A DNA stretch of 64,000 nucleotides from Desulfovibrio sp. 86 (GTDB taxonomy: Bacteria > Desulfobacterota > Desulfovibrionia > Desulfovibrionales > Desulfovibrionaceae): positions 496,001 through 560,000 of the forward strand of contig NZ_LR738849.1 in the NCBI RefSeq assembly GCF_902702915.1, in the 5' to 3' direction. A program made the translations under genes and the position numbers. The notes beneath the pieces were generated by a model. The model did no database searches. It had not been told where the DNA came from and saw only the letters and a list, made by a program, of their open reading frames with translations. This document shows, piece by piece, positions 63,004 to 64,000 of the stretch (positions are counted from its first letter, which is position 1; every line of letters begins with the position of its first letter).

Positions 63004-64000
63004 ATGGCAGAAAGCTATTCCCGTCCATCTCCAGACGCATTGCTGGCGCAGTTGCGACAAGCGGAACCCGGCAACACCCCGCTTACAGCGGATGCTGCGC
63101 GGCCTGGAGGCGCTTTTCCGCCACGCGGCACGCTCAAGATATTTTTCGGCTACGCGGCAGGGGTGGGCAAAACATACGCCATGCTCCGGGCGGCCCACAC
63201 CGCCGCAGAACAAGGGCAAAACGTGGCTGTGGGATACGTCGAGCCGCATCCCCGGCCTGAAACTGCGGCCCTGCTGGATGGGCTGAAAAGTGTTCCGCCG
63301 CTGGTTCTGCCTTACCGGAATATGTCGCTCAACGAGTTGGACGTGGACGCAGTGCTGTCCCTCAGGCCAGAAATAGCCCTCGTGGACGAACTCGCGCACT
63401 CCAATGCCGAAGGTTGCCGCAACCGCAAACGGCATCAGGATGTGGAAGAGCTGCTGCAAGCGGGCATATCCGTCTGGACAACCGTCAACGTGCAGCATCT
63501 GGAAAGCCTCAATGATGTGGTGGCCGCCATGACCGGCGTTATGGTGCGCGAACGCGTGCCCGACAGCGTGTTTGACGGCGCTGACCATGTGGAACTGGTG
63601 GATCTGGAGCCAGACGAGCTCATGGCCCGGCTGCGCAGAGGCAAGATCTATGCTGAATCTCAGGTGCAGCGCGCGCTGGGGCACTTTTTTCTGCCCGCGA
63701 ACCTCATAGCCCTGCGTGAACTGGCGCTGCGGCGCATGGCCGACCGCATCAACCGGCGCGCACTGCCCGCCGACATCAACGGTGGCGGGGCAAAACGGCA
63801 GATCAAGGAACATATTCTCATCTGTCTTTCGGGCGCGCCCAGCAACGCCCGCGTCATTCGCACCGCCGCGCGCATGGTGGAGGCTTTTCACGCCGATTTT
63901 ACCGCCCTGTTCGTGCAAAACGAATCCGCAAACCGTGACAGCGCCAAAAGCCGAAAGACCCTGCGAGAAAACACCCGTCTGGCCGAAGATCTGGGCGCGG
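63004..64000 (+). CDS. kdpD: Sensor histidine kinase KdpD, N-terminal part (runs off the window)
   Basis: The first 332 codons are present and open to the window end. The KdpD domain is clear: Walker A GYAAGVGKTYAML (about residues 51-63), LVDELAHSN (Walker B) and WTTVNVQHLESLND. The universal-stress-protein-like domain begins near ILICLSGAPSNARVIRTAARM. The membrane segments and kinase domain should lie beyond 64000. It senses K+ limitation or turgor and, with a response regulator KdpE (not in window), controls kdpABC. It starts 33 nt after kdpC. Confidence 0.93.
   Translation, partial: MAESYSRPSPDALLAQLRQAEPGNTPLTADAARPGGAFPPRGTLKIFFGYAAGVGKTYAMLRAAHTAAEQGQNVAVGYVEPHPRPETAALLDGLKSVPPLVLPYRNMSLNELDVDAVLSLRPEIALVDELAHSNAEGCRNRKRHQDVEELLQAGISVWTTVNVQHLESLNDVVAAMTGVMVRERVPDSVFDGADHVELVDLEPDELMARLRRGKIYAESQVQRALGHFFLPANLIALRELALRRMADRINRRALPADINGGGAKRQIKEHILICLSGAPSNARVIRTAARMVEAFHADFTALFVQNESANRDSAKSRKTLRENTRLAEDLGA

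Overview
The window looks like a chromosomal stretch of a sulfite/sulfate-respiring deltaproteobacterium of the Desulfovibrio type. This is an inference from content: a selenium-dependent anaerobic metabolism, sulfonate and tetrathionate respiration, formate/hydrogen genes, sigma-54 control of accessory operons and moderately GC-rich coding. No 16S gene is present to confirm it. It reads as a short housekeeping segment followed by metabolic modules, several of them separated by decayed gene remnants and by copies of a dispersed intergenic repeat.

Layout. 1-7 kb: a formate/nitrite-family channel, an RNase E/G with a long Ala/Lys/Pro-rich N-terminus, QueH, tRNA-Asn and a hypothetical exported protein. 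7-17.5 kb: an apparently complete sulfoacetate module on two strands: an MFS carrier, a two-subunit ADP-forming acyl-CoA ligase (SauC/SauD-like), a CoA-acylating aldehyde dehydrogenase (SauS-like), sulfoacetaldehyde acetyltransferase (Xsc) and a PAS/AAA+ sigma-54 activator. Predicted flow: sulfoacetate to sulfoacetyl-CoA to sulfoacetaldehyde to acetyl phosphate plus sulfite. 17.5-19 kb: a secreted cupin, a trpS scar and repeats.

19-39.4 kb: a second formate/nitrite channel, then a Hyf-type formate hydrogenlyase locus (hyfABCDEFGHI, hycH, hycI), then hydN, the selenoprotein formate dehydrogenase fdhF (UGA codon 140), fdhD, moeA and an FhlA-like activator. Sigma-54 promoters of near-consensus sequence precede the channel, hyfA and hydN. 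Palindromes related to TTCGTCA-N4-TGTCGAA lie about 65-85 bp upstream of each.

39.4-52.3 kb: an IS3-family remnant fused to a molybdopterin-oxidoreductase fragment, then a leftward glycine-reductase-type operon: a second, atypical GrdA, GrdE, GrdB (Sec), an anion-type permease, TrxB, GrdC, GrdD, TrxA and a canonical GrdA (Sec). A divergent sigma-54 activator and a decayed aldehyde dehydrogenase follow. Four UGA-Sec genes lie within about 17 kb. The first-gene GrdA carries F-F-V-U where the canonical redox motif is C-F-V-U. The permease is not of the betaine/glycine type, so the substrate is open. This is the best candidate for something undescribed.

52.7-57.6 kb: tetrathionate reductase ttrBCA (leftward). 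58.4-64 kb: kdpA, kdpB, kdpC and the start of kdpD, running off the window.

How the modules fit: Xsc and the Grd system both end in acetyl phosphate, from which acetate kinase could make ATP. Sulfite released by Xsc and tetrathionate are electron acceptors. Formate hydrogenlyase and the formate channels connect formate and H2 to the same economy.
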